Source: Pseudonocardia alaniniphila (lineage in GTDB: Bacteria; Actinomycetota; Actinomycetes; Mycobacteriales; Pseudonocardiaceae). Taken from it: a stretch of 64,000 bases of DNA. Made by a program: the position numbers and the translations under genes. The stretch lies in contig NZ_JAKXMK010000027.1 in assembly GCF_022524485.1 (NCBI RefSeq), positions 62,001 to 126,000 of the forward strand. The letters are read 5' to 3'. Shown here piece after piece: positions 42,690 to 51,291 of this stretch (positions within the stretch are counted from its first letter, which is position 1; every line of letters begins with the position of its first letter). The notes under the pieces are model-generated. The model ran no database searches. It was not told the DNA's origin and was given only the letters and a program-made list of their open reading frames with translations.

Positions 42690-43985
42690 ATGACAGTGCC
42701 CGACGTGGAGCTCACCGAGGAGACGATCTTCACCTGGGGTGCGCCGCCCTTGAAGTTCGGCGCCGGCGCTTCCGACGAGGTCGGCTTCGAGATGGCCGGT
42801 CTCGGCGCGAGGCGCGTGCTGATCGTCACCGACCCGGGGATCCATTCGCTCGGGGCGCCACAACGCATCGCCGACAACCTGCGGCGCTACGACATCGAGT
42901 CGGAGATCTTCGACGGCGTGCACGTCGAGCCCACCGACGACTCGATGAACAAGGCCACCGAGTACGCCCGCGCGCAGGGGCCGTGGGACGGGTTCATCGC
43001 CGTCGGCGGCGGGTCGGCGATCGACACCGCGAAGGCGATCAACCTGCTCACCAGCCACCCCGGCGAGCTGATGGACTACATCAACAAGCCGATCGGCAAC
43101 GCCAAGGTGCCGCCGGGGCAGCTCAAGCCGCTGATCGCGATCCCGACCACGGCGGGAACCGGCTCGGAGTCCACCGCGATGTGCGTGCTGGACATCCTGT
43201 CGATGAAGGTCAAGACCGGGATCAGCCACTGGCGGCTGCGCCCGGCCCTCGCCGTGATCGACCCGCTGCTGACGATGAGCCTGCCGGCCCAGGTCACCGC
43301 GGCGTCCGGCATGGACATCGTCTGCCACGCGGTGGAGAGCTACACCGCACGCTGGTACACCACGTTCGACCGCAAGAAGCCCGAGGAGCGGGTCACCTAC
43401 TGCGGTTCCAACCCGGTGTCGGACCTGTGGTGCGAGAAGGCGATGAACCTCATCGCGCAGTCGTTCCGCAAGGCGGTGCACGAAGGCGCCGACAACCTCG
43501 AGGCGCGCTCGAACATGATGATGGCCGCCACCTTCGCCGGAATGGGATTCGGCAACTCGGGCGTGCACATCCCGCACGCCAACGCCTACCCGATCGCCGG
43601 GATGGTGAAGGACTACCACCCCGCGGGCTATCCGGAGGAGGAGCCGATGGTCCCGCACGGGCAGTCGGTGTCGCTCACCGCGCCCGAGGCGTTCCGGTTC
43701 TCCTTCGAGAGCGCGCCGGAACGCCACCTGCGGGCGGCCGAGCTGATGGATCCGCGCGCGGACAAGGCGAACGACCCGCGCGAGCAGCTTCCGTCGGTGC
43801 TGATCTCGCTCATGCGTGACATCGACATCCCCAACGGGATCGGCGCCGTCGGCTACACCGAGTCGGACGTGCCCGATCTCGTGCCGGGCACGATGAAGCA
43901 GCAGCGGCTCCTGGCCACGTGCCCGAAGATGCCGACCGAGGACGACATCGCCGACATCCTGACGAAGTCGATCCAGAACTGGTGA
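42690..43985 (+). CDS. Iron-type alcohol dehydrogenase, hydroxyacid-oxoacid transhydrogenase-like
   Basis: A 431-residue group III dehydrogenase that reads closely like human ADHFE1 along its length: LKFGAGASDEVGFEMAGLGARRVLIVTD, VEPTDDSMNKATEYA, FIAVGGGSAIDTAKAINL, PLIAIPTTAGTGSESTA, DPLLTMSLPAQVTAASGMDIVCHAVESYTAR, YCGSNPVSDLWCEKAMNLIAQ, GFGNSGVHIPHANAYPI and VGYTESDVPDLVPGT. ADHFE1 oxidises gamma-hydroxybutyrate to succinic semialdehyde while reducing 2-oxoglutarate to D-2-hydroxyglutarate. Metal ligands (Asp, His, His, His) are in place. GGAGG lies 8 nt before the ATG. Similarity judged from memory; substrate is inferred. Confidence 0.82.
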   Translation: MTVPDVELTEETIFTWGAPPLKFGAGASDEVGFEMAGLGARRVLIVTDPGIHSLGAPQRIADNLRRYDIESEIFDGVHVEPTDDSMNKATEYARAQGPWDGFIAVGGGSAIDTAKAINLLTSHPGELMDYINKPIGNAKVPPGQLKPLIAIPTTAGTGSESTAMCVLDILSMKVKTGISHWRLRPALAVIDPLLTMSLPAQVTAASGMDIVCHAVESYTARWYTTFDRKKPEERVTYCGSNPVSDLWCEKAMNLIAQSFRKAVHEGADNLEARSNMMMAATFAGMGFGNSGVHIPHANAYPIAGMVKDYHPAGYPEEEPMVPHGQSVSLTAPEAFRFSFESAPERHLRAAELMDPRADKANDPREQLPSVLISLMRDIDIPNGIGAVGYTESDVPDLVPGTMKQQRLLATCPKMPTEDDIADILTKSIQNW

Positions 43986-44041
43986 GGGTGGCGGCGGTCG
44001 ACCGGCCACGTCGACCGCCGCCGTTCCGCTCGGAGGGGCAC

Positions 44042-44527
44042 ATGCCGATCTACGTTTTCAAGTGCGAGTGCGGGATGCGTTTCGAGCACCTCGCTTCGTT
44101 CGGCGCGGCCGCTCCGGCCTGCCCGTCCTGCGGCGGGGAGACGCGCAAGATCCCGGCGGGGTTCAGCCTCGGCGGCCAGGCCGACACGGGGCTCGGGAAG
44201 GAGCAGATGCCCCAGACCTGGCGCGGCACCTACGAGGGGAACCGCGAGTACGTCACCGGGCTGCGCCGCCAATGGGAGCGGCGCCAGCGGCTCGAGGCCA
44301 AGCACCCTGAGCTGGCAGGTGACCAGCGGCCGATCATCGCCCATGAAGGCCGCTACCACGACGTACCGCTGCGGGCGGGCGACCCGGTGCCGGGTGCGGT
44401 GAGCGGACACGGCCACGGGCATGGACATGGCCACGGACATGGCCACGGTGACAAACCGGCCGCGCCCCCTGCGGCCAAGCCCACGTCCGGCTCGGAACGT
44501 GCGTCATCGTCGAACACCCCAGACTGA
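44042..44527 (+). CDS. FmdB-type zinc ribbon protein with Gly-His repeat
   Basis: A 161-residue protein. The N terminus is an FmdB-family zinc ribbon (MPIYVFKCECGMRFEHLASF, then CPSCGGETRKIP), with two CxC/CxxC pairs. Residues about 123-137 are a tandem of alternating Gly and His (eight Gly-His pairs), followed by a Lys/Pro/Ser tail. The first half binds Zn; the His run could bind Ni, Co, Fe or Zn. It stands between the Fe-dehydrogenase and the Fe-S dehydrogenase, suggesting a metal-supply or regulatory role, unproven. The ATG has GGAGG 6 nt upstream. Confidence 0.75.
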   Translation: MPIYVFKCECGMRFEHLASFGAAAPACPSCGGETRKIPAGFSLGGQADTGLGKEQMPQTWRGTYEGNREYVTGLRRQWERRQRLEAKHPELAGDQRPIIAHEGRYHDVPLRAGDPVPGAVSGHGHGHGHGHGHGHGDKPAAPPAAKPTSGSERASSSNTPD

Positions 44528-44531
44528 ACCC

Positions 44532-47414
44532 GTGAGCACGCCCCATCCCACCTCCTCCGACACCTCCGATCTGCACGCCGACCTCGCCAAGGCCGTCCGT
44601 GGGCCCGTCCGGTTCGACACCGCCACCCGCGCGATGTACTCCGCCGACGCCTCGAACTACCGGCGGGTGCCGATCGGGCTGGTCACCCCGCTCGACCCCG
44701 ACGACGTCGAGGCCGCTGTGTCGGTCTGCAGCACCCACGGGGTGCCGGTGCTCCCGCGCGGCGCAGGCACGAGCATCGCCGGGCAGGCGGTCAACACGGC
44801 GGTGGTGCTGGACTTCACGAAGCACCTGAACCGGGTGCTGGAGATCGATCCCGAGGCCCGCACGGCGCGGGTCCAGCCCGGCCTCGTGCTCGACGCGCTG
44901 CGCGACGCGGCTCGCCCGCACGGCCTGACGTTCGGGCCCGACCCGTCCACGCACAACCGCTGCACGCTGGGCGGGATGATCGGCAACAACGCATGCGGCT
45001 CGCACTCGGTGGCCTGGGGCAAGACGGTCGACAACGTCCACGCGCTCGACGTGCTCACCTACCGCGGGGAGTACCTGCAGCTGGGCCGGGGCGTGCCTGC
45101 CACCGGACGCGTCCCGGACGCGCTCCGCAAGCTCGCGGAGCGCGCCGGCGACGGCGTTCGCGCGTCGTTCCCGGATCTCACCCGGCGGGTGTCCGGGTAC
45201 AACCTCGACCAGCTGCTCCCGGAGAAGGGGTTCGACCTGGCCCGGGCCGTCGTCGGCACCGAGGGCACCTGCGTGACGGTGCTGGAGGCCACGGTCCGGC
45301 TCGTCGAGTCGCCTCCGGTGCGCGCGCTGGCCGTGCTCGGTTTTCCCGACGCCTACCTGGCTGCTGACCACGTCACCGTGGTGCGGGATCTCCGCCCGTT
45401 GACGATCGAGGGCATGGACGCCGGGCTGATCGCGGCGCTGCGCGCGCACAACCCAGCGGAGACGGCATCGCGCACGCTTCCCGAGGGCGGCGGCTGGCTC
45501 TACGTCGAGACCGGCGGTGCCACCCGGGCCGAGGCCGAGGCCGCGGCGCACGCCGTCGTCACGGCGATGAAGCCCTACGGGGCGACGAGCGTGGTCGTCT
45601 CCGATCCGGCGGCGATGAAGGCGCTGTGGCGGATCCGGGAGGACGGCGCCGGCATCGTCACGCGCTCGCCCGACGGCGGTGAGGCCTGGCCCGGGTGGGA
45701 GGACGCGGCCGTGCCGCCGGAGCGGTTCGGTGCCTACCTGCGCGAGTTCGACGCCCTGCTCAGCCGGCACCGTCGGCGGGGCGCCTACTACGGGCACTTC
45801 GGGGACGGCTGCCTGCACATCCGCATCGACTTCGACCTGGCGAGCTCTACCGGGATCGCCGATTTCCGCAGCTTCATGGAGGACGCGGCCGACCTCGCCG
45901 TCGCGCACGGCGGCTCGCTCTCGGGGGAGCACGGCGACGGCGCCGCGCGCGCCGAGTTGCTCCCGCGCATGTACCCGCCGGAGATCATCGCGGCGTTCGA
46001 GGAGTTCAAGGGGGTCTGGGATCCCGACGACCGGATGAACCCCGGCCGGGTCGTCCGCCCCGCGAAGCTCGACGAGGACCTGCGCGTGTTCGTCGGCATG
46101 CCGACCCTTCCCGACGAGCCGGTGCTGGCGTTCGGGCACGACCGCGGTTCGTTCACCCGCGCCACCCGCCGCTGCCTCGGCGTGGGCAAATGCATCACCG
46201 ACCACGGCGGGGTGATGTGCCCGAGCTACCGCGCGACGGGCGAGGAGATGCACTCCACCCGCGGACGCGCCCGGCTGCTGTTCGAGATGGCCTCCGGAGA
46301 GGTCGTCACCGGCGGCTGGCAGTCACCCGAGGTGGCCGAGGCGCTGGACATGTGCCTGTCCTGCAAGGGCTGCAAGCGCGACTGCCCGGTGGGCGTGGAC
46401 ATGGCCGCCTACAAGACCGAGTTCCTCGCTCAGCGCTACCGGCGCAAGCTGCGACCGGCGTCGCACTACTCCATGGGCGCCCTGCCGCGATGGCTACTCC
46501 TGGTGGGATGGCTCCCGGCCCGCATGGTCGACGGCCTGAATGCCGCCGGGCGGGGCAGGCTGGGGGCGCTGGCGAAGCGGGTGGGCGGGATCGACCCGCA
46601 GCGCGCGATCCCGCCGATCGCCCGCCGCCGCTACACCGGTGGCCGGCGGAGTCGGCGCCATGCCGGCGCGGCCAACGCGTCGCGGGGCCGTCTTCTGCTG
46701 TGGCCCGACACGTTCACCAACCACTTCGACCCCACGGTCGCCGCCGACGCCGTCGCCGTGCTCGAACGGCTCGGCTACGCCGTGGAGCTGCCGCCACGGG
46801 AGGTGTGCTGCGGGCTCACCTGGACCTCCACGGGCCAGGTCGACACCGCGCGCCGTGTGCTGCGCCGCAGCCTGCGCACGGTCGAGCCGTGGCTCCTGGA
46901 GGGTGTGCCCGTCGTCGGGCTCGAACCGTCGTGCACGGCAGCGCTGCGTGCCGACGCCGCCGAGCTGCTCCCCGGCGACCCGCTTGCCGGGCTCGCGGCC
47001 ACGGGCGTGCGCACCTTCGCCGAGCTGCTCGCCGAGCACGCCGACGAGCTGAGGGACGGCGTCGTCACGCCGGGCCTGCGGGCGCTCGTCCAGGTGCACT
47101 GTCACCAGCACGCCGAGCTCGGAACCGACGACGACCGTGCCGTCATGGCCGCACTCGGCGTCGAGGCAGAGGTGCTCGACTCGGGCTGCTGCGGGCTGGC
47201 AGGCAACTTCGGGTTCGAGAAGGGCCACTACGACGTGTCGATGGCGTGCGCCGAACGGGTGCTCCTCCCCGCGGTGCGCGCGGCGGACCCGGCCGTTGCG
47301 GTCGTCGCCGACGGCTTCAGCTGCCGCACCCAGCTCCGCCAGGCCGGCACCCGCGAACCGGTCCATCTCGCGCAGTTGGCCGCCCACGCGCTCGGCCTCA
47401 CCCCGACCTCCTGA
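44532..47414 (+). CDS. FAD-linked and [Fe-S]-binding 2-hydroxyacid dehydrogenase (YdiJ/GlcDF-type)
   Basis: A 960-residue two-part protein. The N-terminal half is a VAO-type FAD-binding dehydrogenase (VLPRGAGTSIAGQAV, GPDPSTHNRCTLGGMIGNNACGSHSVAWGKTVDN, GEHGDGAARAELLPRMYPPEII). The C-terminal half has two [4Fe-4S] motifs, RCLGVGKCITDHGGVMCPSY and CLSCKGCKRDCPVGVDM, and two GlpC-type CCG domains (EVCCGLTWTSTG, DSGCCGLAGNFGFEKGHY). E. coli YdiJ of similar size is a D-2-hydroxyglutarate dehydrogenase; D-lactate or glycolate are alternatives. Here it would recycle the product of the preceding transhydrogenase. GTG start; CAGACT 6 nt upstream. A His-rich stretch HCHQHAE lies near residue 858. Confidence 0.82.
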   Translation: MSTPHPTSSDTSDLHADLAKAVRGPVRFDTATRAMYSADASNYRRVPIGLVTPLDPDDVEAAVSVCSTHGVPVLPRGAGTSIAGQAVNTAVVLDFTKHLNRVLEIDPEARTARVQPGLVLDALRDAARPHGLTFGPDPSTHNRCTLGGMIGNNACGSHSVAWGKTVDNVHALDVLTYRGEYLQLGRGVPATGRVPDALRKLAERAGDGVRASFPDLTRRVSGYNLDQLLPEKGFDLARAVVGTEGTCVTVLEATVRLVESPPVRALAVLGFPDAYLAADHVTVVRDLRPLTIEGMDAGLIAALRAHNPAETASRTLPEGGGWLYVETGGATRAEAEAAAHAVVTAMKPYGATSVVVSDPAAMKALWRIREDGAGIVTRSPDGGEAWPGWEDAAVPPERFGAYLREFDALLSRHRRRGAYYGHFGDGCLHIRIDFDLASSTGIADFRSFMEDAADLAVAHGGSLSGEHGDGAARAELLPRMYPPEIIAAFEEFKGVWDPDDRMNPGRVVRPAKLDEDLRVFVGMPTLPDEPVLAFGHDRGSFTRATRRCLGVGKCITDHGGVMCPSYRATGEEMHSTRGRARLLFEMASGEVVTGGWQSPEVAEALDMCLSCKGCKRDCPVGVDMAAYKTEFLAQRYRRKLRPASHYSMGALPRWLLLVGWLPARMVDGLNAAGRGRLGALAKRVGGIDPQRAIPPIARRRYTGGRRSRRHAGAANASRGRLLLWPDTFTNHFDPTVAADAVAVLERLGYAVELPPREVCCGLTWTSTGQVDTARRVLRRSLRTVEPWLLEGVPVVGLEPSCTAALRADAAELLPGDPLAGLAATGVRTFAELLAEHADELRDGVVTPGLRALVQVHCHQHAELGTDDDRAVMAALGVEAEVLDSGCCGLAGNFGFEKGHYDVSMACAERVLLPAVRAADPAVAVVADGFSCRTQLRQAGTREPVHLAQLAAHALGLTPTS

Positions 47415-47516
47415 CCTGGACCGGCCAGGAGCCCGACGGCGCCTCGTCGCGTAACGCATGACGTGGCACGGCGAGCTCACTCCAGGACGCTCGTTCCACC
47501 GGGGACGGGAGGGGAC

Positions 47517-48341
47517 ATGACCGGCGACTCAGCGGCGACACCGGCGACCGGCAGCCCGAGCCGCCTCGGGCGGATCCTGGACGGACCGCTCACCGGCCTC
47601 TCCCCCTGGATCGCGCTGGGCGTCCTGGAGGGGGAGGGCTGGATCGAATGGGCCGCGGGGATCGCCCTCGCACTGTCCGTGGTCTTCCTCGTCGCCGACA
47701 TCGCCCGCGGGCGTTCCCTGAAGCTGCTCACCGTGGTCGACGTGATCTTCTTCGCCGGCCTGCTCATGCTCGTGCTGCTGATCAACCCCGCCGGCAAGGC
47801 GTGGCTGGAGACCTGGATCGGGGAGATCAGCAACATCACGCTGGTGCTCATCGCTGCCGGTTCCATGCTCGCGCGCAGGCCGTTCACCCTGCAGTACGCC
47901 CGCGAGCAGGTCGACCGGAAGTACTGGCACCTGCCGACCTTCCTCCACACCAACTACGTGATCACCGGGGTGTGGGCGGGTGCGTTCCTCGTCTCCGCCG
48001 TCGCGGGTTTCTACGGCGACGCCGTGCTGCAGAACAGCGACAACATCTGGACGGGCTGGGTCATCCAGATCGGAGCGATCATCGTCGCGCTGCAGTTCTC
48101 CGAGTGGTACCCCGGCGTCGCACGGGCTCGGGTCGCGCGGGAGCAGGGCCGCACCGAGCCGTCGCCGTCGCTCGTCTCGCTGCTCGACCCGCTGGCCAGG
48201 TGGCTCGTCCCGATCGGCGTCCTCAGCCTCGTCCTCGACGGTGGGCCGACCTGGCTCGGGATCGCCTTCATCGTCGCGGGCGTTGCGATCCCGGCGCTGC
48301 TGCGTCAGGCAGACCGAACGACCCCGGCAAGCGCCGGATGA
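47517..48341 (+). CDS. Multi-spanning membrane protein of unknown function
   Basis: A 274-residue protein with about seven hydrophobic helices (SPWIALGVLEGEGWIEWAAG, ALALSVVFLVADIARG, VVDVIFFAGLLMLVLLI, ISNITLVLIAAGSMLA, TNYVITGVWAGAFLVSAVAG, GWVIQIGAIIVALQF, LVPIGVLSLVLDG). A short loop RRPFTLQYAREQVDRKYWHLP is basic and aromatic. No family is recognised. GGGAGGGG lies just before the ATG. It is 100 nt beyond the FAD/Fe-S gene, probably a separate gene. Confidence 0.7.
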   Translation: MTGDSAATPATGSPSRLGRILDGPLTGLSPWIALGVLEGEGWIEWAAGIALALSVVFLVADIARGRSLKLLTVVDVIFFAGLLMLVLLINPAGKAWLETWIGEISNITLVLIAAGSMLARRPFTLQYAREQVDRKYWHLPTFLHTNYVITGVWAGAFLVSAVAGFYGDAVLQNSDNIWTGWVIQIGAIIVALQFSEWYPGVARARVAREQGRTEPSPSLVSLLDPLARWLVPIGVLSLVLDGGPTWLGIAFIVAGVAIPALLRQADRTTPASAG

Positions 48342-48429
48342 CCGCCGGTTCCCCGGCTCGGATCGTGGGGAACGGCGCCGCCCCGGTCGTCGTTCACGGT
48401 GCAACCCCACGCTCCCCAGGAGGAAGCCC

Positions 48430-49092
48430 GTGTCCGCTCCTGCACCACCTGACCCTGCGATGACGAGGACGCTGGCGGCGTTGGGGCTGGTGGGCGCGGG
48501 GATCGCGGTGGTGCTGGTGGGGCTGCTGCACGTCGTTGCGGCAGAGCAGGTCAACCCCGTGCGGCGCACGATCAGCGAGTACGCGCTCGGCGATTCCGAC
48601 TGGATGTTCGACGTCGGTGTGCTGGGGCTCGCGGCCGGTTCTGCGCTCGTGCTGCTGGCACTGGTGCGGGCCGGGATCGTGTCAAGGCGCTCGATCGCCG
48701 CGGCCCTCCTGACGGTCTGGACGGTGGCACTCGTGGCCGTCGTCGCGTTCGACAAGGCCAACTGGTCCGTGGGGCCGACACCGAGCGGGTACGTGCACCG
48801 CTTCGCGAGCCTGGCCGCGTTCAGCAGCCTGCCCCTGGCGGCGCTGGCGCTGGGCAGGCGGTGGCGCGCCGATCCGCGGTGGGGCGCGTTCGCGGCCTGG
48901 TCGCGGTGGTCGGGCGCGCTCACACTGGGGTGGCTCGGCGTGATCCTCGCGGCCGTCGCGTTGCGCCCCTTCACCGGTGTGCCCTGGTGGCAGCTGGTGC
49001 CGCTCGGGCTGGTGGAGCGCGGGTTGGCGATCACCGCCGTCGTCACTGTCGTCGTGCTCGGCCGGTGGGCCGCAAGGGAGGTCACCCCATGA
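48430..49092 (+). CDS. DUF998 membrane protein
   Basis: A 220-residue protein with about six helices and the DUF998 start pattern: LGLVGAGIAVVLVGLLHVVA, NPVRRTISEYALGDSDWMFDVGVLGLAAGSALVL, then TPSGYVHRFASLAAFSSLPLAAL. The NPxxRTISEYAxGD loop is the family hallmark. AGGAGGAAG lies 5 nt before the GTG. The stop overlaps the following ATG (ATGA). Confidence 0.8.
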   Translation: MSAPAPPDPAMTRTLAALGLVGAGIAVVLVGLLHVVAAEQVNPVRRTISEYALGDSDWMFDVGVLGLAAGSALVLLALVRAGIVSRRSIAAALLTVWTVALVAVVAFDKANWSVGPTPSGYVHRFASLAAFSSLPLAALALGRRWRADPRWGAFAAWSRWSGALTLGWLGVILAAVALRPFTGVPWWQLVPLGLVERGLAITAVVTVVVLGRWAAREVTP

Positions 49093-49928
49093 CGGATCGG
49101 GCGCTCGTACTCGGCGGTGGGGGCATCACCGGAATCGCGTGGGAGCTCGGGCTCCTCGCCGGGCTGGCCGAGCGGGGCATCGACCTCACCGGCGCCGACC
49201 TCATCGTCGGCACGTCGGCCGGTGCCGTGGTCGGCGCCCAGATCGCCACCGGCGTCGACGTCGAGGAGCGGTACGGGGCGCAGCTCGCCCAGCCCCCAGG
49301 CGAGCGCGCCGCGGCGCTCGACAAGGGCACGATGCTGCGGCTGGGGCTCGCGATGATCGGGCGACCCGACGCGCAGCGGGTGCGGGCCCGTATCGGGAGG
49401 CTCGCGCTGCGGGCGAGCTCTGTGCCCGAGGCCGAGCGGATCAGGGTGATCGGGGAGCGGTTGCCGGTGCACGAGTGGCCGGAGCGCGCGCTGCGCATCA
49501 CCGCCGTCGACGCCCACACCGGCGAGTTCGTCGTGTTCGACCGCGACACGGGCGCGCCGCTCGTCGAGGCCGTGGCGGCCAGCTGCGCGGTGCCGGGGAT
49601 CTGGCCGCCGGTGACCACGGCGGGCCGCCGCTTCATCGACGGCGGGGTGCGCTCGCCGGTCAACGCCGACCTCGCCGCCGGGTTCCCCCGGGTCGTCGTC
49701 ATCGCGCCCGTCGTGCGGGGGATCGGGCCGCTGGTCGGCGTGGACGCGCACGTTGCGACGCTGCGCGCCGACGGATCCCGGGTCACGGTGGTGAGCCCGG
49801 ACACCGCGGCGGTGACGGCCATCGGTCGCAACGTGCTCGACCCCGCGCGCCGGGCCCCCTCGGCACGGGCCGGGCGAGCGCAGGCTGCTGCGGCTGCCGA
49901 GGCCGTGGCCGAGGTGTGGAGCAGTTAG
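49089..49928 (+). CDS. Patatin-like phospholipase
   Basis: A 279-residue patatin-fold lipid hydrolase. The oxyanion loop is GGGGITG (9-15), the catalytic serine is Ser43 in VGTSAGAVVG, and the aspartate of the dyad is in RRFIDGGVRSPVNADLA. The family cleaves acyl ester bonds of phospholipids or glycerides; substrate unknown. The start overlaps the DUF998 stop, so the two are coupled; a membrane or lipid role for both is possible. Confidence 0.88.
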   Translation: MTDRALVLGGGGITGIAWELGLLAGLAERGIDLTGADLIVGTSAGAVVGAQIATGVDVEERYGAQLAQPPGERAAALDKGTMLRLGLAMIGRPDAQRVRARIGRLALRASSVPEAERIRVIGERLPVHEWPERALRITAVDAHTGEFVVFDRDTGAPLVEAVAASCAVPGIWPPVTTAGRRFIDGGVRSPVNADLAAGFPRVVVIAPVVRGIGPLVGVDAHVATLRADGSRVTVVSPDTAAVTAIGRNVLDPARRAPSARAGRAQAAAAAEAVAEVWSS

Positions 49929-49958
49929 CGCCGGGGCCTCGTGGGTAGCCTCCGGTTC

Positions 49959-50786
49959 ATGTCGCGCGTACCGAAGGTTCGACTCAACAACGGCGTCTCG
50001 ATCCCCCAGCTGGGATTCGGCGTTTTCCAGATCGACCCGGCCCAGACCGCCCCCGCCGTACGCATGGCGTTGGAGGCCGGCTACCGACACATCGACACCG
50101 CGCAGGGCTACAACAACGAAGAAGGCGTCGGGCAGGCGATCCGCGAGTCGGGATTGCCGCGCGGCGAGGTCTTCGTCACCACCAAGCTGGCCAACAGCCG
50201 CCACGGTCACGACGAGGCGATCGCCGCCCTCGACGAGAGCCTGGAGCGCCTCGGCCTCGACCACGTCGACCTCTTCCTGATCCACTGGCCGCGTCCGAAG
50301 GCGGACCTTTTCGTCGAGACCTGGCGGGCCTTCGAGAAGATCGCGTCGGACGGCAAGGCGCGCGCGATCGGGGTCTCCAACTTCCGCGTCCCCGACCTCC
50401 AGCGCCTGGCCGCGGAGACCGGCACGGTGCCCGCGCTGAACCAGATCGAGCTGCACCCCTGGCTCCCGCAGACCGAGCTGCGCGCCTACCACCAGCAGCA
50501 CGGGATCGCGACGGAGGCCTGGAGCCCGCTGGGCAAGGGCGGGGACCTGCTCGCCGAGCAGGTGGTCGTGGCGCTCGCCGAGAAGTACGGGCAGAGCCCC
50601 GCCCAGATCGTGCTGCGCTGGCATCTCCAGCTCGGCAACATCGTCATCCCGAAGTCGGTGACGGCCTCGCGCATCAGCGAGAACATCGACGTGTTCGACT
50701 TCGAGCTCTCCGACGACGACGTGGCGAGCATCAGCGAGCTCGAGAACGGCCGTCGCCTCGGACCGGATCCCGACGTCTTCGGCTGA
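49959..50786 (+). CDS. Aldo-keto reductase (2,5-diketo-gluconate reductase type)
   Basis: A 275-residue AKR5-like NADPH reductase. Motifs: LNNGVSIPQLGFGVFQI, GYRHIDTAQGYNNEEGVGQAI (catalytic Asp and Tyr), VFVTTKLANS (Lys), DLFLIHWPRPK (His), AIGVSNFRVPDL and the NADPH loop IPKSVTASRISENIDVFDFEL. It reduces carbonyls of sugars or diketones; true substrate not evident. TAGCCT (49946-49951) lies 7 nt before the ATG, so probably leaderless. Confidence 0.92.
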   Translation: MSRVPKVRLNNGVSIPQLGFGVFQIDPAQTAPAVRMALEAGYRHIDTAQGYNNEEGVGQAIRESGLPRGEVFVTTKLANSRHGHDEAIAALDESLERLGLDHVDLFLIHWPRPKADLFVETWRAFEKIASDGKARAIGVSNFRVPDLQRLAAETGTVPALNQIELHPWLPQTELRAYHQQHGIATEAWSPLGKGGDLLAEQVVVALAEKYGQSPAQIVLRWHLQLGNIVIPKSVTASRISENIDVFDFELSDDDVASISELENGRRLGPDPDVFG

Positions 50787-50848
50787 TCGGCCACCGATCG
50801 GGCTGCTCCACGCTGCGGGCGAGGCCTCGTCGCCCTACCGTTGCGCCG

Positions 50849-51157
50849 ATGTTGGCAATCACCGATAACGCGGCCGAAGCCATCAAGTCCCTGACCACCG
50901 ACGCCGAGCTGCCCGACGGTGGGGGCCTGCGCATCTCCGCCCCCGACCCCGAGCAGGGCCTAGAACTCTCCCTCGCAGGCCAGCCTGCTGCGGAAGACGT
51001 GGTCCTTTCCGGTGAGGGGGTGAGCGTCTTCCTCGAACCGACGGCGGCGGAGGTCCTGGACGACAAGGTGCTCGACGTCCAGCCGGTGCCGGGCGCCGAT
51101 GGCCAGCCCGAGCTCCGCTTCGCCATAGGGCTGCAGGAGGGGCAGCCGGAGGCCTGA
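50849..51157 (+). CDS. HesB/IscA-like small protein
   Basis: A 102-residue protein with the HesB fold (MLAITDNAAEAIKSLTTDAELPDGGGLRISAPDPE ... LELSLAGQPAAEDVV, VFLEPTAAEVLDDKVLDVQ) but without the three cysteines that A-type Fe-S carriers use. It is the Cys-less actinobacterial HesB-like type; Fe-S transfer is therefore doubtful. TACCGT (50836-50841) lies 7 nt before the ATG. Confidence 0.75.
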   Translation: MLAITDNAAEAIKSLTTDAELPDGGGLRISAPDPEQGLELSLAGQPAAEDVVLSGEGVSVFLEPTAAEVLDDKVLDVQPVPGADGQPELRFAIGLQEGQPEA

Positions 51158-51291
51158 GCATCGCCCTGAGTCCCCCAAGGGGTGGTACGACCGGTACGTG
51201 CAGTGTGCCGGCGTGCCACCCCTTTCGACGTCGCACGTGCTGTGATCCCGCTCCCGTGGTGCCCTGCTCACCCTGGACCTAATGTCTGGCC

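Noticed and set aside
44334..46253. Long antisense frame within the FAD/Fe-S gene
   Set aside because: No domain and no RBS; the sense gene is intact with both Fe-S motifs.
47529..50624. A frame of over 1000 codons antisense to four plus-strand genes
   Set aside because: It crosses four genes with clear families on the other strand and has a composition typical of GC-driven shadows.
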